Source: Roseithermus sacchariphilus
GTDB taxonomy: Bacteria; Bacteroidota; Rhodothermia; Rhodothermales; MEBIC09517
DNA length: 64,000 bases
Reading direction: 5' to 3'
Assembly (NCBI GenBank): GCA_003285105.1
Contig: CP030158.1
Span: 2,518,501 to 2,582,500, forward strand
Part shown: positions 41,918-49,540 of the stretch, piece by piece
Position numbering within the stretch: the first letter of the stretch is position 1
How the letters are laid out: each line of letters starts with the position of its first letter
Translations under genes and position numbers: made by a program
Notes under the pieces: generated by a model
The model's input: only the letters and a program-made list of their open reading frames with translations
Told to the model about the DNA's origin: nothing
Databases searched by the model: none

Positions 41918-43468
41918 CTAGGCGTCGGTCTGCGTGTGCTGGGCGTAGCTTTCCCACAGCTCTCCCAGGAAGAACGCCCCGAAGGTCGCCAGCGTGCGGG
42001 CTTTCTCGGTCAGCGCGTCGGTGTGGATGGCACGCATGGTCGAGACGAGCCGGATGAGGTCGCCGACGCCCAGGCTGAGGATGCCGGCGCCGACGACGGG
42101 GGCGTGGCCGTCCGGCCCCCGGTGCAGGGTGGTGAACAGCGTCGTGGTATCCTTCCACAGGTCGAAGCCTGGGTCGTCCCGGATGGTTTTTCGGCCGGCG
42201 AGGTAGTAGTCCTCGTCGCCGTGGCGGAAGGCCAGTTCGTAGACCATGTACTTGGTTTCCGGGTCGTCGGCCGGGGAGAACAGGTTGAAGACCCCTCGGC
42301 GGGCAGGGATGGCCGTGCCGAACGGGGTGAAGTCGATCGTGGCGACGAGCGAGCCGGCGTGGTCGGGGTCGGCGATGAAGCGGGCAAGGTCGTGGATGGT
42401 GATGGTGGCGTGCAGGGCGAGGTGGTGGCCGTCGCGCCGGCCCTGCTCGAAGCCGGTCTGCGGGTCCGACGGGCCGAGGGCGAAGGGGCCTTCCATCGTT
42501 TCGCGGAAGGTGATGCCGGGGTTGGAGGTCAGCATGCGGGTCGTTGCCGGAGTGAAGGGGAGGCCATCGGCCGGGCGCGTTTCGAGGTAGGCCCAGGCCT
42601 CGGCATAGCCCTGGTTGACGAGCGTGGCCCCGTCGACGTCGCCGAAGTAATACGCCGGGTCGAGGGGCAGGGGGAAGGTGGGCTTGATCAGGTGGAGGCG
42701 GATCGGCTCGGTGTGGCCGTAGACCGTCTCGCCCTGCCGGATGCGGTCGTTGATCTCCCGGATCCGGTCGAAGGCGTCGTGGAGGGCTCCGCAGGCACTC
42801 ATCTCGATCATGTGGACGTACTGGTTGAAGAAGCCGTCGCGGTAGACGGGGGTGTTGGCGATGATCCAGACCACCCACAGCTCCTGCGCGCCGCGGCGGA
42901 CGGCGTCGATCAGGTTGGCGTCCTGGATCCAGACGGCGTCGGTGTAGGTCGTCTCCCCCTTGCGCACGGCCGGCATGAACATGGGCAGCGAGACCCCGGC
43001 GACGAGCAGGTCGAGGTCGATGTGCGGGTGGGGGATGGCCTCGTTCACCTTGTCGGTGAAGTTGCACACGTTGAAGGTGGCGTCGATGCCCTCGGCCGTG
43101 CAGATGCGGGCCACGTCGATGCCGAGGTGCGGGAAGACGTCCTCGACGAGGCCGTCGGCATCGCCCATCGCGGCCATGGCGGGGCCACGCAGGTATTCGG
43201 CGAAAGGCATCAACGAGACGAAGTCCCGGACGCGCAGCGTGCGCCATCGCTCACACATGGCTGTGGGCGAGAGGCCGGAGAGCAGCATCGCCAGGTTCAT
43301 GATGCCGCCCGAAGTGCCGTCGGCATGGGTGAAGCAGAGGCCGGCTTCTTCGAGGGCCCGCAACACGCCGGCCTGGTAGGCCACCCGCATACCGCCGCCG
43401 GCCAGGATGAGCGCACGCCGGGGGCCGGTGTAGCCGGCGGGCGGGGTGAGGTAGGGTGTGTGGGGCAT
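41918..43468 (-). CDS. Patatin-like phospholipase with C-terminal extra domain
   Basis: A 516-residue protein. The patatin domain spans residues 17-260: oxyanion loop LILAGGGMRVAYQAG (24-27) and nucleophile elbow GTSGG with Ser53. The catalytic Asp is in QDANLIDAVRRGAQELWVV, where DAN replaces the usual DGG/DGA. Residues 320-470 form a second domain of unknown type (FRETMEGPFALG, LALHATITIHDLARFIAD, GRKTIRDDPGFDLWKDTT), which resembles a beta-rich lipid-binding or cholesterol-oxidase-associated segment. Patatins hydrolyse acyl esters of membrane lipids. It is sixth of seven genes beginning with a GMC oxidoreductase; the gap before it is filled by heptads. Confidence 0.88.
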   Translation of the reverse strand: MPHTPYLTPPAGYTGPRRALILAGGGMRVAYQAGVLRALEEAGLCFTHADGTSGGIMNLAMLLSGLSPTAMCERWRTLRVRDFVSLMPFAEYLRGPAMAAMGDADGLVEDVFPHLGIDVARICTAEGIDATFNVCNFTDKVNEAIPHPHIDLDLLVAGVSLPMFMPAVRKGETTYTDAVWIQDANLIDAVRRGAQELWVVWIIANTPVYRDGFFNQYVHMIEMSACGALHDAFDRIREINDRIRQGETVYGHTEPIRLHLIKPTFPLPLDPAYYFGDVDGATLVNQGYAEAWAYLETRPADGLPFTPATTRMLTSNPGITFRETMEGPFALGPSDPQTGFEQGRRDGHHLALHATITIHDLARFIADPDHAGSLVATIDFTPFGTAIPARRGVFNLFSPADDPETKYMVYELAFRHGDEDYYLAGRKTIRDDPGFDLWKDTTTLFTTLHRGPDGHAPVVGAGILSLGVGDLIRLVSTMRAIHTDALTEKARTLATFGAFFLGELWESYAQHTQTDA

Positions 43469-43470
43469 GG

Positions 43471-43526
43471 GCTTCTGGCTGCGGGCTGCGGGCTTCTGGC
43501 TGATGGCTGACCGCTGACCGCTTCAA
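43471..43526. repeat. Heptad array between membrane-protein and patatin genes
   Basis: Units GCTTCTG GCTGCGG GCTGCGG GCTTCTG GCTGATG GCTGACC GCTGACC GCTTCAA, eight heptads, occupy the gap from the stop of the membrane protein (inside the last unit) to three bases before the patatin start. Confidence 0.92.
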
Positions 43527-43924
43527 AGCAACTGCACGTTGCGTTCGGGTTCGTGGCGGATCATCAGCAGGTAGGCGATCAGCAGGAGCCCGGAGGCGAG
43601 GTCGAAGAACGCCACGGCCATGGCGAGCGGGGAAAACAGGTCGTTCGCCACGCCGAGGGTGACGGCGGCGAAGGCGCCGAGCTTCTGGAGCGCGGCCCAC
43701 AGCAGCACGATGCGGTGGTGGCGCGCCGACACGAGCGCGTGCAGCACCATCCCGCCGAAGAGGGCCATGAACATCCCCACGATGCTGAAGAGGTGCAGGC
43801 TGGTCGGCGTGGCCTCGGCACCGATCAGCCGGAGCACCAGGCCCGGCATCAGCAGCTGCCCGAGCCCGGAGAGGAGCGTGAGGGCCGCGATGACGGCGAC
43901 GATGCGGTAGAGGAGCTGCTTCAT
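43523..43924 (-). CDS. Small integral membrane protein (four segments)
   Basis: A 133-residue hydrophobic protein: MKQLLYRIVAVIAALTLLSG, LHLFSIVGMFMALFGGMVLHAL, LLWAALQKLGAFAAVTLGVA and FFDLASGLLLIAYLLM give four predicted membrane helices. No family is recognised. Its ATG overlaps the stop of the upstream membrane gene, so the two are translationally coupled and probably work together. The frame is open much further upstream in the same frame, but that is the upstream gene region on the same strand out of phase with it. The stop lies inside a heptad array. Confidence 0.75.
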   Translation of the reverse strand: MKQLLYRIVAVIAALTLLSGLGQLLMPGLVLRLIGAEATPTSLHLFSIVGMFMALFGGMVLHALVSARHHRIVLLWAALQKLGAFAAVTLGVANDLFSPLAMAVAFFDLASGLLLIAYLLMIRHEPERNVQLL

Positions 43925-44439
43925 GGCGCGGGCGGGGTCTGGACGTCGGGCAGGTGGTTCCAGGCGTGGATCAGGCGGCCCCGGGCGATGAAGTAGCCCA
44001 TCAGCGCCAGCCACATGATCGTCATGGCGATCCAGCGGACGTCGTTGAGGAACATCCACCGCCGGAGCCGCCGGCTCAGCTCCGCCGGGTCGCTGAGGCC
44101 CGCCGCGATCGACTCGTTGATCGGGATGATCAGCGCCTGCCCCACGACGGTGGACACCGTGATGCCCAGCAATGCCAGCACGGCCAGCCACACCAGCCGG
44201 GTCTTGCGCTCGTAGACGATCAGGATGGCGTTGGTGATGAACATCAGCGGCACCACGATGGTGAAGAAGTCGGTGGCGGCGCTGGTAGGCAGGATGAAGT
44301 GGTCCTGCACGTTGCCCGGGTTCATCACCTCCCAGCTCGGGTACCAGAAGAAGTGCAGAGCCCACAGCACGCCGACGTACACCGTCGTGCCGAAGAAGAG
44401 GTAGGTGTTGTTGATCGCCAGGAGGAGGCCTCGGGTCAT
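43921..44439 (-). CDS. Integral membrane protein of unknown function
   Basis: A 172-residue protein with four or five membrane helices: AINNTYLFFGTTVYVGVLWAL, FFTIVVPLMFITNAILIVYE, WLAVLALLGITVSTVVGQALI and WIAMTIMWLALMGYFIARG. The central stretch VVGQALIIPINESIAAGLSD with a Pro-Ile-Asn-Glu motif resembles small DUF1772-type proteins, but this is uncertain. It is fourth in the GMC-oxidoreductase run and overlaps the next gene by four bases. It could be a subunit in electron transfer or transport for that pathway. Confidence 0.75.
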   Translation of the reverse strand: MTRGLLLAINNTYLFFGTTVYVGVLWALHFFWYPSWEVMNPGNVQDHFILPTSAATDFFTIVVPLMFITNAILIVYERKTRLVWLAVLALLGITVSTVVGQALIIPINESIAAGLSDPAELSRRLRRWMFLNDVRWIAMTIMWLALMGYFIARGRLIHAWNHLPDVQTPPAP

Positions 44440-44484
44440 GACGTCACCTGCGGGTCGGGAGCGGAGGGGGAGATACCGGTGGAA

Positions 44485-45393
44485 TCAGGGCGAAGCGGTG
44501 GCCGGGCGCGGGTGCAGCGCCGGCCAGTCGGGGTTGGGCGGGTCGAGCCACTCCTGCCCGAGGCCCAGGCCGGTGACGCTCTCGAGCCCTTCGGGCGGGG
44601 CGGCCGGGGGGCGGTCGTAGGTCAGGAACCAGCACTCGAAGTAGTCATCCAGGATGCCCCGCGTCTCGGGCATGAAGGCGGTGAAGAGCGGGGCGTCCTC
44701 GATCCCCAGCGTCTTGAGCGGCTGCATGCGCGGGTGGTCCCCCAGGATCAGCCGTGCCCGGGCCTTGCCGAAGAGGCTGAGCTGGATCGAGCCGGAGAAG
44801 TAGATGTAGGACTTCATCAGCATCCCGCGGAACTGGCAGTAGTTCTTCATGCCGATGTTGCGCAGCCGGAGCGTGGGGCTGCGCGGGCGGTCGATCTCGA
44901 TCTTCATGGCGAACTGCCCGTCCTTGTCGTACTGGCTGCTCACCGTCGTGTCGGTGATGACGAAGTCGAGGTTCGCCTGGTGCTTGGGCATGCCCCAGAT
45001 GCCTTTGCCGCCTTTGACGGAGATCTCGGTGCTCACGGGCAGGTCGTAGACGAATTGCCCCGTGCCGAAGGTGTTCATCAGCAGCCCCGGCAGCATCCTG
45101 GGCGCCGGGCGCGGCCCCCGCGTGCAGGCCAGGCCGATGCTGAACTCGATGTACTTGCCGATGTCCGTCACCCGGTAGTCGATCACGGTGATGATGAGCA
45201 GGCCCTTGCCGTTCCACAGGCGGAAGGGGTGCAGTTCGTTACCGGGCATGAGCGCGGCGGCGCGGTCCGCATCGATGGGAAAGCCGGCCATCAGCGCCGG
45301 GGTCTGCTCCGAGTTGATGGGCAGTTGGAACGGGATGCCGTCGACCAGCGCGTGCCGGCCGGCCTGCCGCCGGATGCGTTTGGGAAGGGGCAT
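44485..45393 (-). CDS. Acetoacetate decarboxylase family protein
   Basis: A 302-residue protein of the acetoacetate decarboxylase (ADC) superfamily. Features are QTPALMAGFPIDADRAAALMPG, VIDYRVTDIGKYIEFSIGL, VSTEISVKGGKGIWGMPKHQ, which holds the Lys-containing GxPK-type region, and NLDFVITDTT. Classical ADC uses a Schiff-base Lys to decarboxylate beta-keto acids; many bacterial members are not decarboxylases. The KGIWGMPKHQAN stretch corresponds to the catalytic zone. It lies 12 bases after the hydrolase gene in the GMC run. A role in processing a keto acid product of the oxidoreductase is a reasonable guess. Confidence 0.82.
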   Translation of the reverse strand: MPLPKRIRRQAGRHALVDGIPFQLPINSEQTPALMAGFPIDADRAAALMPGNELHPFRLWNGKGLLIITVIDYRVTDIGKYIEFSIGLACTRGPRPAPRMLPGLLMNTFGTGQFVYDLPVSTEISVKGGKGIWGMPKHQANLDFVITDTTVSSQYDKDGQFAMKIEIDRPRSPTLRLRNIGMKNYCQFRGMLMKSYIYFSGSIQLSLFGKARARLILGDHPRMQPLKTLGIEDAPLFTAFMPETRGILDDYFECWFLTYDRPPAAPPEGLESVTGLGLGQEWLDPPNPDWPALHPRPATASP

Positions 45394-45405
45394 GGGGGCG
45401 TCGGG

Positions 45406-46464
45406 TCAGGGAGCGGGTTGCGGGACAGGCTGGCTCAGGGCGTCGAGCATGAGCGGGAAGACGTCGCGCCCGGCATGGCGCCCCATGAACACGTCGAGGT
45501 GGCCGTAGCCGGGCAGCAGGTGCAGGGTGTGGTAGCCGGGCCGGAGGGCGTCGAAGTAGCGATGGCTGCGGATCTGGCTCTCGGGCAGGAAGCAGCGGTT
45601 GTCCTCCCCGGCGAAGAAGGCGAAACGGGCGGTCGTCTTCGGGCCGGCGGCGGCATAGTCGTCCGGCAGCACGTCGCTCAGCGGCTCGACGGTGACGAGG
45701 TGCCCGGCCCGGATGCAGCGTACGATCTGCCGGTAAAAGGTCATCGGGACGTGGGCGAACTCGTGCCGGAGCCAGTCGTGCGTCGCCTCGTTCAGGTTTT
45801 CGTGGCTCCACAGCGCCGGAAAGCCGCTGCCGTAGGAGAAGCTGACGTGCTTGCAGACGCCGTTGTCGCATTCGTGGTGCGTCAGTTCGACGAGGGCGTC
45901 GATGAGCTTCGGGACGAGGCCGGGCGCCTCGTCGCCCCAGCGGGGGTTCAGATACGGCGTCAGCCGCCGGACGACGGGCAGCAGGTAGGTCAGCTTGAAG
46001 GCCGACCAGCGCGGCACGACGGGGTGCAGCGAGACGGCATTGCTGACGATGGTGGTCACCTGCGGCACGAGGCCGGCCATGGCGGCCATGGTGAAGCTCG
46101 TCGAGCCCTGGCAGTGGATGATGGCTTTGATCGTGGGAGCCCCGGAGGCTTCGGCGACCGTCTCGACGGCCTTCGGATGGTCATAGAGCGCGGCCTGATC
46201 GAGCGTCCACTCGTTGGGTGGCAGGTCGATGCTCGCGCGCCAGTTTTCCAGCCAGACGTCGTAGCCGTCTTCGATCAGCGCATCCACGATGGTCGTCGGC
46301 ACCGGGGCGCGGAAGATGTTCGCCCGCACGCCGGCGCCGTGAACCAGCAGCACCGGCCCTTTGTCGGGCGTCCGGGGGCCGCGGAGGTGGACGAGGGTGC
46401 ATCGCATCCCGTCGCCCGCCGTGAACGGGACGAGGCGTTCGGTATAGCGCCGGGGCGAGGGCAT
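45406..46464 (-). CDS. Alpha/beta hydrolase with Cys nucleophile box, GMC-associated
   Basis: A 352-residue alpha/beta hydrolase. It has LLVHGAGVRANIF (oxyanion), a nucleophile elbow IIHCQGSTSF with Cys118 in place of Ser, an acid in FAGEDNRCFLPE and a His in LPGYGHLDVFMG. The G/H-x-Cys-x-G box is like that of PHA synthases and of the hydrolase domain fused to large GMC (cholesterol-oxidase-like) oxidoreductases in some bacteria. WRASIDLPPNEWTLDQAALYDHP and THHECDNGVCKHVSFSYG fit that group. The gene follows the GMC oxidoreductase, matching the fused arrangement. Confidence 0.85.
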   Translation of the reverse strand: MPSPRRYTERLVPFTAGDGMRCTLVHLRGPRTPDKGPVLLVHGAGVRANIFRAPVPTTIVDALIEDGYDVWLENWRASIDLPPNEWTLDQAALYDHPKAVETVAEASGAPTIKAIIHCQGSTSFTMAAMAGLVPQVTTIVSNAVSLHPVVPRWSAFKLTYLLPVVRRLTPYLNPRWGDEAPGLVPKLIDALVELTHHECDNGVCKHVSFSYGSGFPALWSHENLNEATHDWLRHEFAHVPMTFYRQIVRCIRAGHLVTVEPLSDVLPDDYAAAGPKTTARFAFFAGEDNRCFLPESQIRSHRYFDALRPGYHTLHLLPGYGHLDVFMGRHAGRDVFPLMLDALSQPVPQPAP

Positions 46465-46555
46465 GGTCGGTGCCGGGATGAGCCGGGCGGGATGAGCCGG
46501 GAGGAGCGGGTGGCCGCGTGCGTGGCGGCGCGGGAGACCGCGCGGGAGACGCCGG

Positions 46556-48277
46556 TCAGGCCGAGGCCGGGCGCGGCGCGTCGGAGGGCGCGGCGCGGCG
46601 CGGCGTGGGGCGCTGGTCGAGGATGCGGTCGGCCGTGCGGTTGGCCAGGGCGGCGATGGTCAGCGCCGGGTTGGGCCCGACGGGCCCGGGCATCACCGAG
46701 CCGTCGGCCACGAAAAGGCCGGGGTAGTGGAAGACCTCGCCGTAGGGATCGGTCACGCCCTCCTCGGCGGTTTCTCCCATCGAGCAGCCGCCCAGCGGGT
46801 GGACGGTGACGACGCGGTTGAGGTGCCAGGTCGGGTTGCTGATGAAGCGGGCGCCCCAGGCGTGGGCGATGTCCCGCATGGTGTCGCGGAGCCGGTCGAA
46901 GTAAGGCTTCGAGGCGGCGAGCCGCCAGTCCAGGGCGAGGCGGTTACGATGGAGCGAGAAGGTGCCGTCGGCGATGTCGCGGCCCATGCCGAGCAGAGGC
47001 AGGGAGCTGGCCGAGGCGTGTCCGTGCCCGAGCAGGTCCCTCAGCGTGCCGCTGATGTCCGTCTGCGGGTTGCGGGTGATCGTGGCCCAGAGGCGTTTGA
47101 GCGAATAGCCGACGAGGCGGCGGAGGACGGCCGGGGTGTTGCTCGTCTCCACGATCCAGTTGGCGAAGGCCGGGAGGCCGGCATCTTCGATGTACGCGCC
47201 GCGGCCCGGGGTGCCGTCGCCGTCCAGGGTGTCCGGCAGGCGGATGGCGCTGGTGATGACCGGCCCGAAGCTGGGCGAGAGCACGCGGGGGCGGCCGTCC
47301 TGCCGGGCCCGGTGGGCGAAGGCGAGCAGGTCGCCGTTGCCGCAGAACTGCCGGCCGAGCCGTCGGCTCAGGTGCGGGAAGGCCGCGCGGTTCTTGAGCA
47401 GCAGGAAGGTCGTGCCCAGCGTGCCCGCTGCGAGGATCAGCCGGTCGGTCGTCAGCCGGGTCAGCTCGTCGCGGGCCGGGTGGTGGGAGGGGCGCGTCGG
47501 GTCGTGCCGGGCGTAGAAGACGGCAAAGCCGCCGTCGGTGGGTTCGAAGAAGCGGACCTCGCAGAGCGTGCGCAGGTCCGCACCGTGGTGGCGGGCGGCC
47601 GAGAGGTAGGTGACGTCGAGCGTGTTCTTGCTGCCGTAGTTGCAGCCGATGTCGCATTCGCCGCAGAGCCGGCAGGTGTAGCGCGTCCGGCCGTGCAGGT
47701 TGGGCAGGGCCTCCTCGATGGGTTCGCCGGGGACGGGCGGGCGCCCCTGGTTGGCGAAGGTGACGGCCAGGGGGGGCAGGAGCCAGGGCAGCCCCAGGCG
47801 CCCGGCGGCCTCCTGCATGGCCTGCGTCTTGGGCGTGTGGCGATAGGGCGCGTGGTCGAACGGGTAGCGCTGCACGTTCAGCATGCGCTCGACCTGGTCG
47901 TAGTGCGGGTCGAGGTCCGCCCGGGTGACGGGCCAGTACTCGTAGCCGTCCTGCCGCGGGTCCTCCCGGACGAACCAGCGCTCGTCCTTGCGGAGGTGGA
48001 CGTTGGCGTAGATCAGCGACCCCCCGCCCAGGCCGCTGCCGACGATGGCTTCGATGCCCCGGAAGGACCAGACGTTGAACAGCCCGTAGAGCCCCTCGCT
48101 GGGGTCCCAGACGTTGCGGCTCATCTCATAGGGGCTGCGCGGGTACGAGCCGGGCGGATACGGGCGGCCGCGCTCCAGCACACACACGCGCAGGCCGGCC
48201 TCGGCCAGCCGGTAGGCGGTCACGGACCCGCCGAACCCGGAGCCGACGATGACGGCGTCGAAATGGGTGTCGGACAT
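46556..48277 (-). CDS. GMC-family (cholesterol-oxidase-like) FAD oxidoreductase
   Basis: A 573-residue flavoprotein. The FAD-binding N-terminus is DAVIVGSGFGGSVTAYRLAEAG; the GMC signature is in IVGSGLGGGSLIYANVHLRK; further FAD contacts are PNPALTIAALANRTADRIL and the HPLGGCSMG stretch. The cysteine-rich segment RYTCRLCGECDIGCNYGSKN is characteristic of cholesterol-oxidase-like and bacterial GMC enzymes. It probably oxidises a hydroxyl of a sterol-like, terpenoid or lipid substrate. ATG at 48277 (MSDTHFDAVIVGSG) is chosen; an upstream Met 28 codons earlier is rejected. It opens a seven-gene run. Confidence 0.9.
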   Translation of the reverse strand: MSDTHFDAVIVGSGFGGSVTAYRLAEAGLRVCVLERGRPYPPGSYPRSPYEMSRNVWDPSEGLYGLFNVWSFRGIEAIVGSGLGGGSLIYANVHLRKDERWFVREDPRQDGYEYWPVTRADLDPHYDQVERMLNVQRYPFDHAPYRHTPKTQAMQEAAGRLGLPWLLPPLAVTFANQGRPPVPGEPIEEALPNLHGRTRYTCRLCGECDIGCNYGSKNTLDVTYLSAARHHGADLRTLCEVRFFEPTDGGFAVFYARHDPTRPSHHPARDELTRLTTDRLILAAGTLGTTFLLLKNRAAFPHLSRRLGRQFCGNGDLLAFAHRARQDGRPRVLSPSFGPVITSAIRLPDTLDGDGTPGRGAYIEDAGLPAFANWIVETSNTPAVLRRLVGYSLKRLWATITRNPQTDISGTLRDLLGHGHASASSLPLLGMGRDIADGTFSLHRNRLALDWRLAASKPYFDRLRDTMRDIAHAWGARFISNPTWHLNRVVTVHPLGGCSMGETAEEGVTDPYGEVFHYPGLFVADGSVMPGPVGPNPALTIAALANRTADRILDQRPTPRRAAPSDAPRPASA

Positions 48278-48459
48278 GACAGGGAGACGTGAGGGACGGG
48301 CGGCGGGCTGCCATGAGGCGCGCGCCCGGGGAGGGAAGGGCGTGGGGTACAGAAGTGCCATGGCGGCCCCACATGCGCCAACCCGGACTCCCTCATAGTC
48401 GGGGCCTTTCCCTACAGATGCAAGCCGACGAGGAGATATTCAGCGGTCAGGGGCGGCGG

Positions 48460-49002
48460 TCAGCCAAAGAGCCAGCGGACGACGTAGACGGCCAGGAAGA
48501 GGGCGACGACGTCGGCGATGAGGCCGGCGGCCACGGCGTGGCGGGTCTTCTTGACGCCGACGGCGCCGAAGTAGACGGCGATCACGTAGAAGGTCGTCTC
48601 CGTCGAGCCGAACATGGTGGCCGCCATCTTTACCAGCAGCGAATCCTCGCCGTACTGGTTGATCATGTCCAGCACGATGGCGGCCGAACCGGAGCCGGTC
48701 AGCGGGCGGAGGATCATCATGGGCAGCACCTCCGAGGGCACGCCGATGAAGCCCAGCACCGGCCGCAGCCCGTCGATCAGGAAGTCCATCGCCCCGGAAG
48801 CCCGGAACATGCCGATGGCGAACAGGATGGCGACCAGGTAGGGGATGATCGTCACGGCGATGCTGAAGCCGTCCTTCGCGCCTTCGACGAACTCTTCGTA
48901 GACGGGTACCTTCTTGTACAGCCCGTAGAGAGGAAACCCGACGATGAGCAGGGGCAGGACGAAGACGGAGACGACGTCGATGACGGTGCGGAGGGTGTCC
49001 AT
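48460..49002 (-). CDS. spmB: Spore maturation protein B homologue (SpmB)
   Basis: A 180-residue membrane protein. It begins MDTLRTVIDVVSVFVLPLLIVG and carries the nucleoside-recognition (Gate) domain pattern: YEEFVEGAKDGFSIAVTIIPYLVAILFAIGMFR, LPMMILRPLTGSGSAAIVLD and FGSTETTFYVIAVYFGAVG-KKTRHA. SpmB is found in non-sporulating Bacteroidota, where its role is unknown, possibly transport. The reading frame continues upstream, but only through a heptad array, so MDTL is the start. spmA lies upstream on the same strand, with a 538-base repeat-rich gap between. Confidence 0.92.
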   Translation of the reverse strand: MDTLRTVIDVVSVFVLPLLIVGFPLYGLYKKVPVYEEFVEGAKDGFSIAVTIIPYLVAILFAIGMFRASGAMDFLIDGLRPVLGFIGVPSEVLPMMILRPLTGSGSAAIVLDMINQYGEDSLLVKMAATMFGSTETTFYVIAVYFGAVGVKKTRHAVAAGLIADVVALFLAVYVVRWLFG

Positions 49003-49007
49003 GGGAC

Positions 49008-49098
49008 GTGTCGAATGTCGAGTGGCGAGTGGCGAATGGCGAGTGTCGAGTGTAGAGTGTCGAATGTAGAGTGGCGAGTGGCGAGTGGCGAGTGTCAA
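49008..49098. repeat. Heptad array (GTGGCGA type), 13 units
   Basis: Thirteen 7-bp units of forms GTGGCGA, GTGTCGA, ATGTCGA, GTGTAGA and ATGGCGA lie six bases upstream of the spmB start on the minus strand. In one minus-strand frame it reads as repetitive (TRHSPL-like) peptide without a real gene. Confidence 0.92.
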
Positions 49099-49169
49099 AC
49101 GGGTGTTACGCTGCGGGTGATGGAGCCGCTACGTTTCTTTCCCTTCGCTACCGCTCCATTGTGCTGGAT

Positions 49170-49193
49170 CCCCGATCGAGTCGGGGATGTCGG
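49170..49193. repeat. Half-copy of the GGATCCCCGATC palindromic element
   Basis: GGATCCCCGATCGAGTCGGGGATG is related to the left arm of the inverted-repeat element at 53425. It is a short stem, part of the repeat-rich gap between spmB and spmA. Confidence 0.5.
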
Positions 49194-49253
49194 CTGCATA
49201 GGCACGAGGGGGCTCATCCGCCCCATTCCGTGAATACCTGTTCCTGTGAGCAG

Positions 49254-49398
49254 GAGAAGGGGCGGTGTCGCGCCGCGACGGAGGGGTAGCCCCTCGGCGA
49301 GGGCGGCACAGCGGCGGGTGTTGACCCCCTTCCCCCTGCGGGGACTTCCCCCTGATCGGCCTGCGGCCAGGGGGAAGAACTCGTTCCGGCACGAAGCC
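49254..49398 (+). repeat. Dispersed element copy A (about 145 bp)
   Basis: Begins GAGAAGGGGCGGTGTCGCG, continues through GTTGACCCCCTTCCCCCTGC and ends GAACTCGTTCCGGCACGAAGC. Two further copies lie at 53987 and 57281 (the latter inverted). A partial second copy follows at 49417-49457. Internal palindromes are short and GC-rich. Confidence 0.9.
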
Positions 49399-49416
49399 GC
49401 AAACCAGATCCTCCCC

Positions 49417-49457
49417 TTGCGAAGGGGAGGTGTCGCGCAGCGACGGAGGGGTAGCCC
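49417..49457 (+). repeat. Partial copy of the dispersed element
   Basis: TTGCGAAGGGGAGGTGTCGC and AGCGACGGAGGGGTAGCCC repeat the left end of the dispersed element directly after copy A. Confidence 0.75.
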
Positions 49458-49490
49458 TCCCACGGGATAGATCTCGACAGCGTAACATCG

Positions 49491-49525
49491 GTGTCGGATG
49501 TGAATGTGGAGTGGCGAGTGGGCTA
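49491..49525. repeat. Short heptad array before spmA stop
   Basis: Degenerate 7-bp units (GTGTCGG ATGTGAA TGTGGAG TGGCGAG) close the repeat-rich gap between spmA and spmB. Confidence 0.7.
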
Positions 49526-49540
49526 AGGTTTGCCTGCCTC

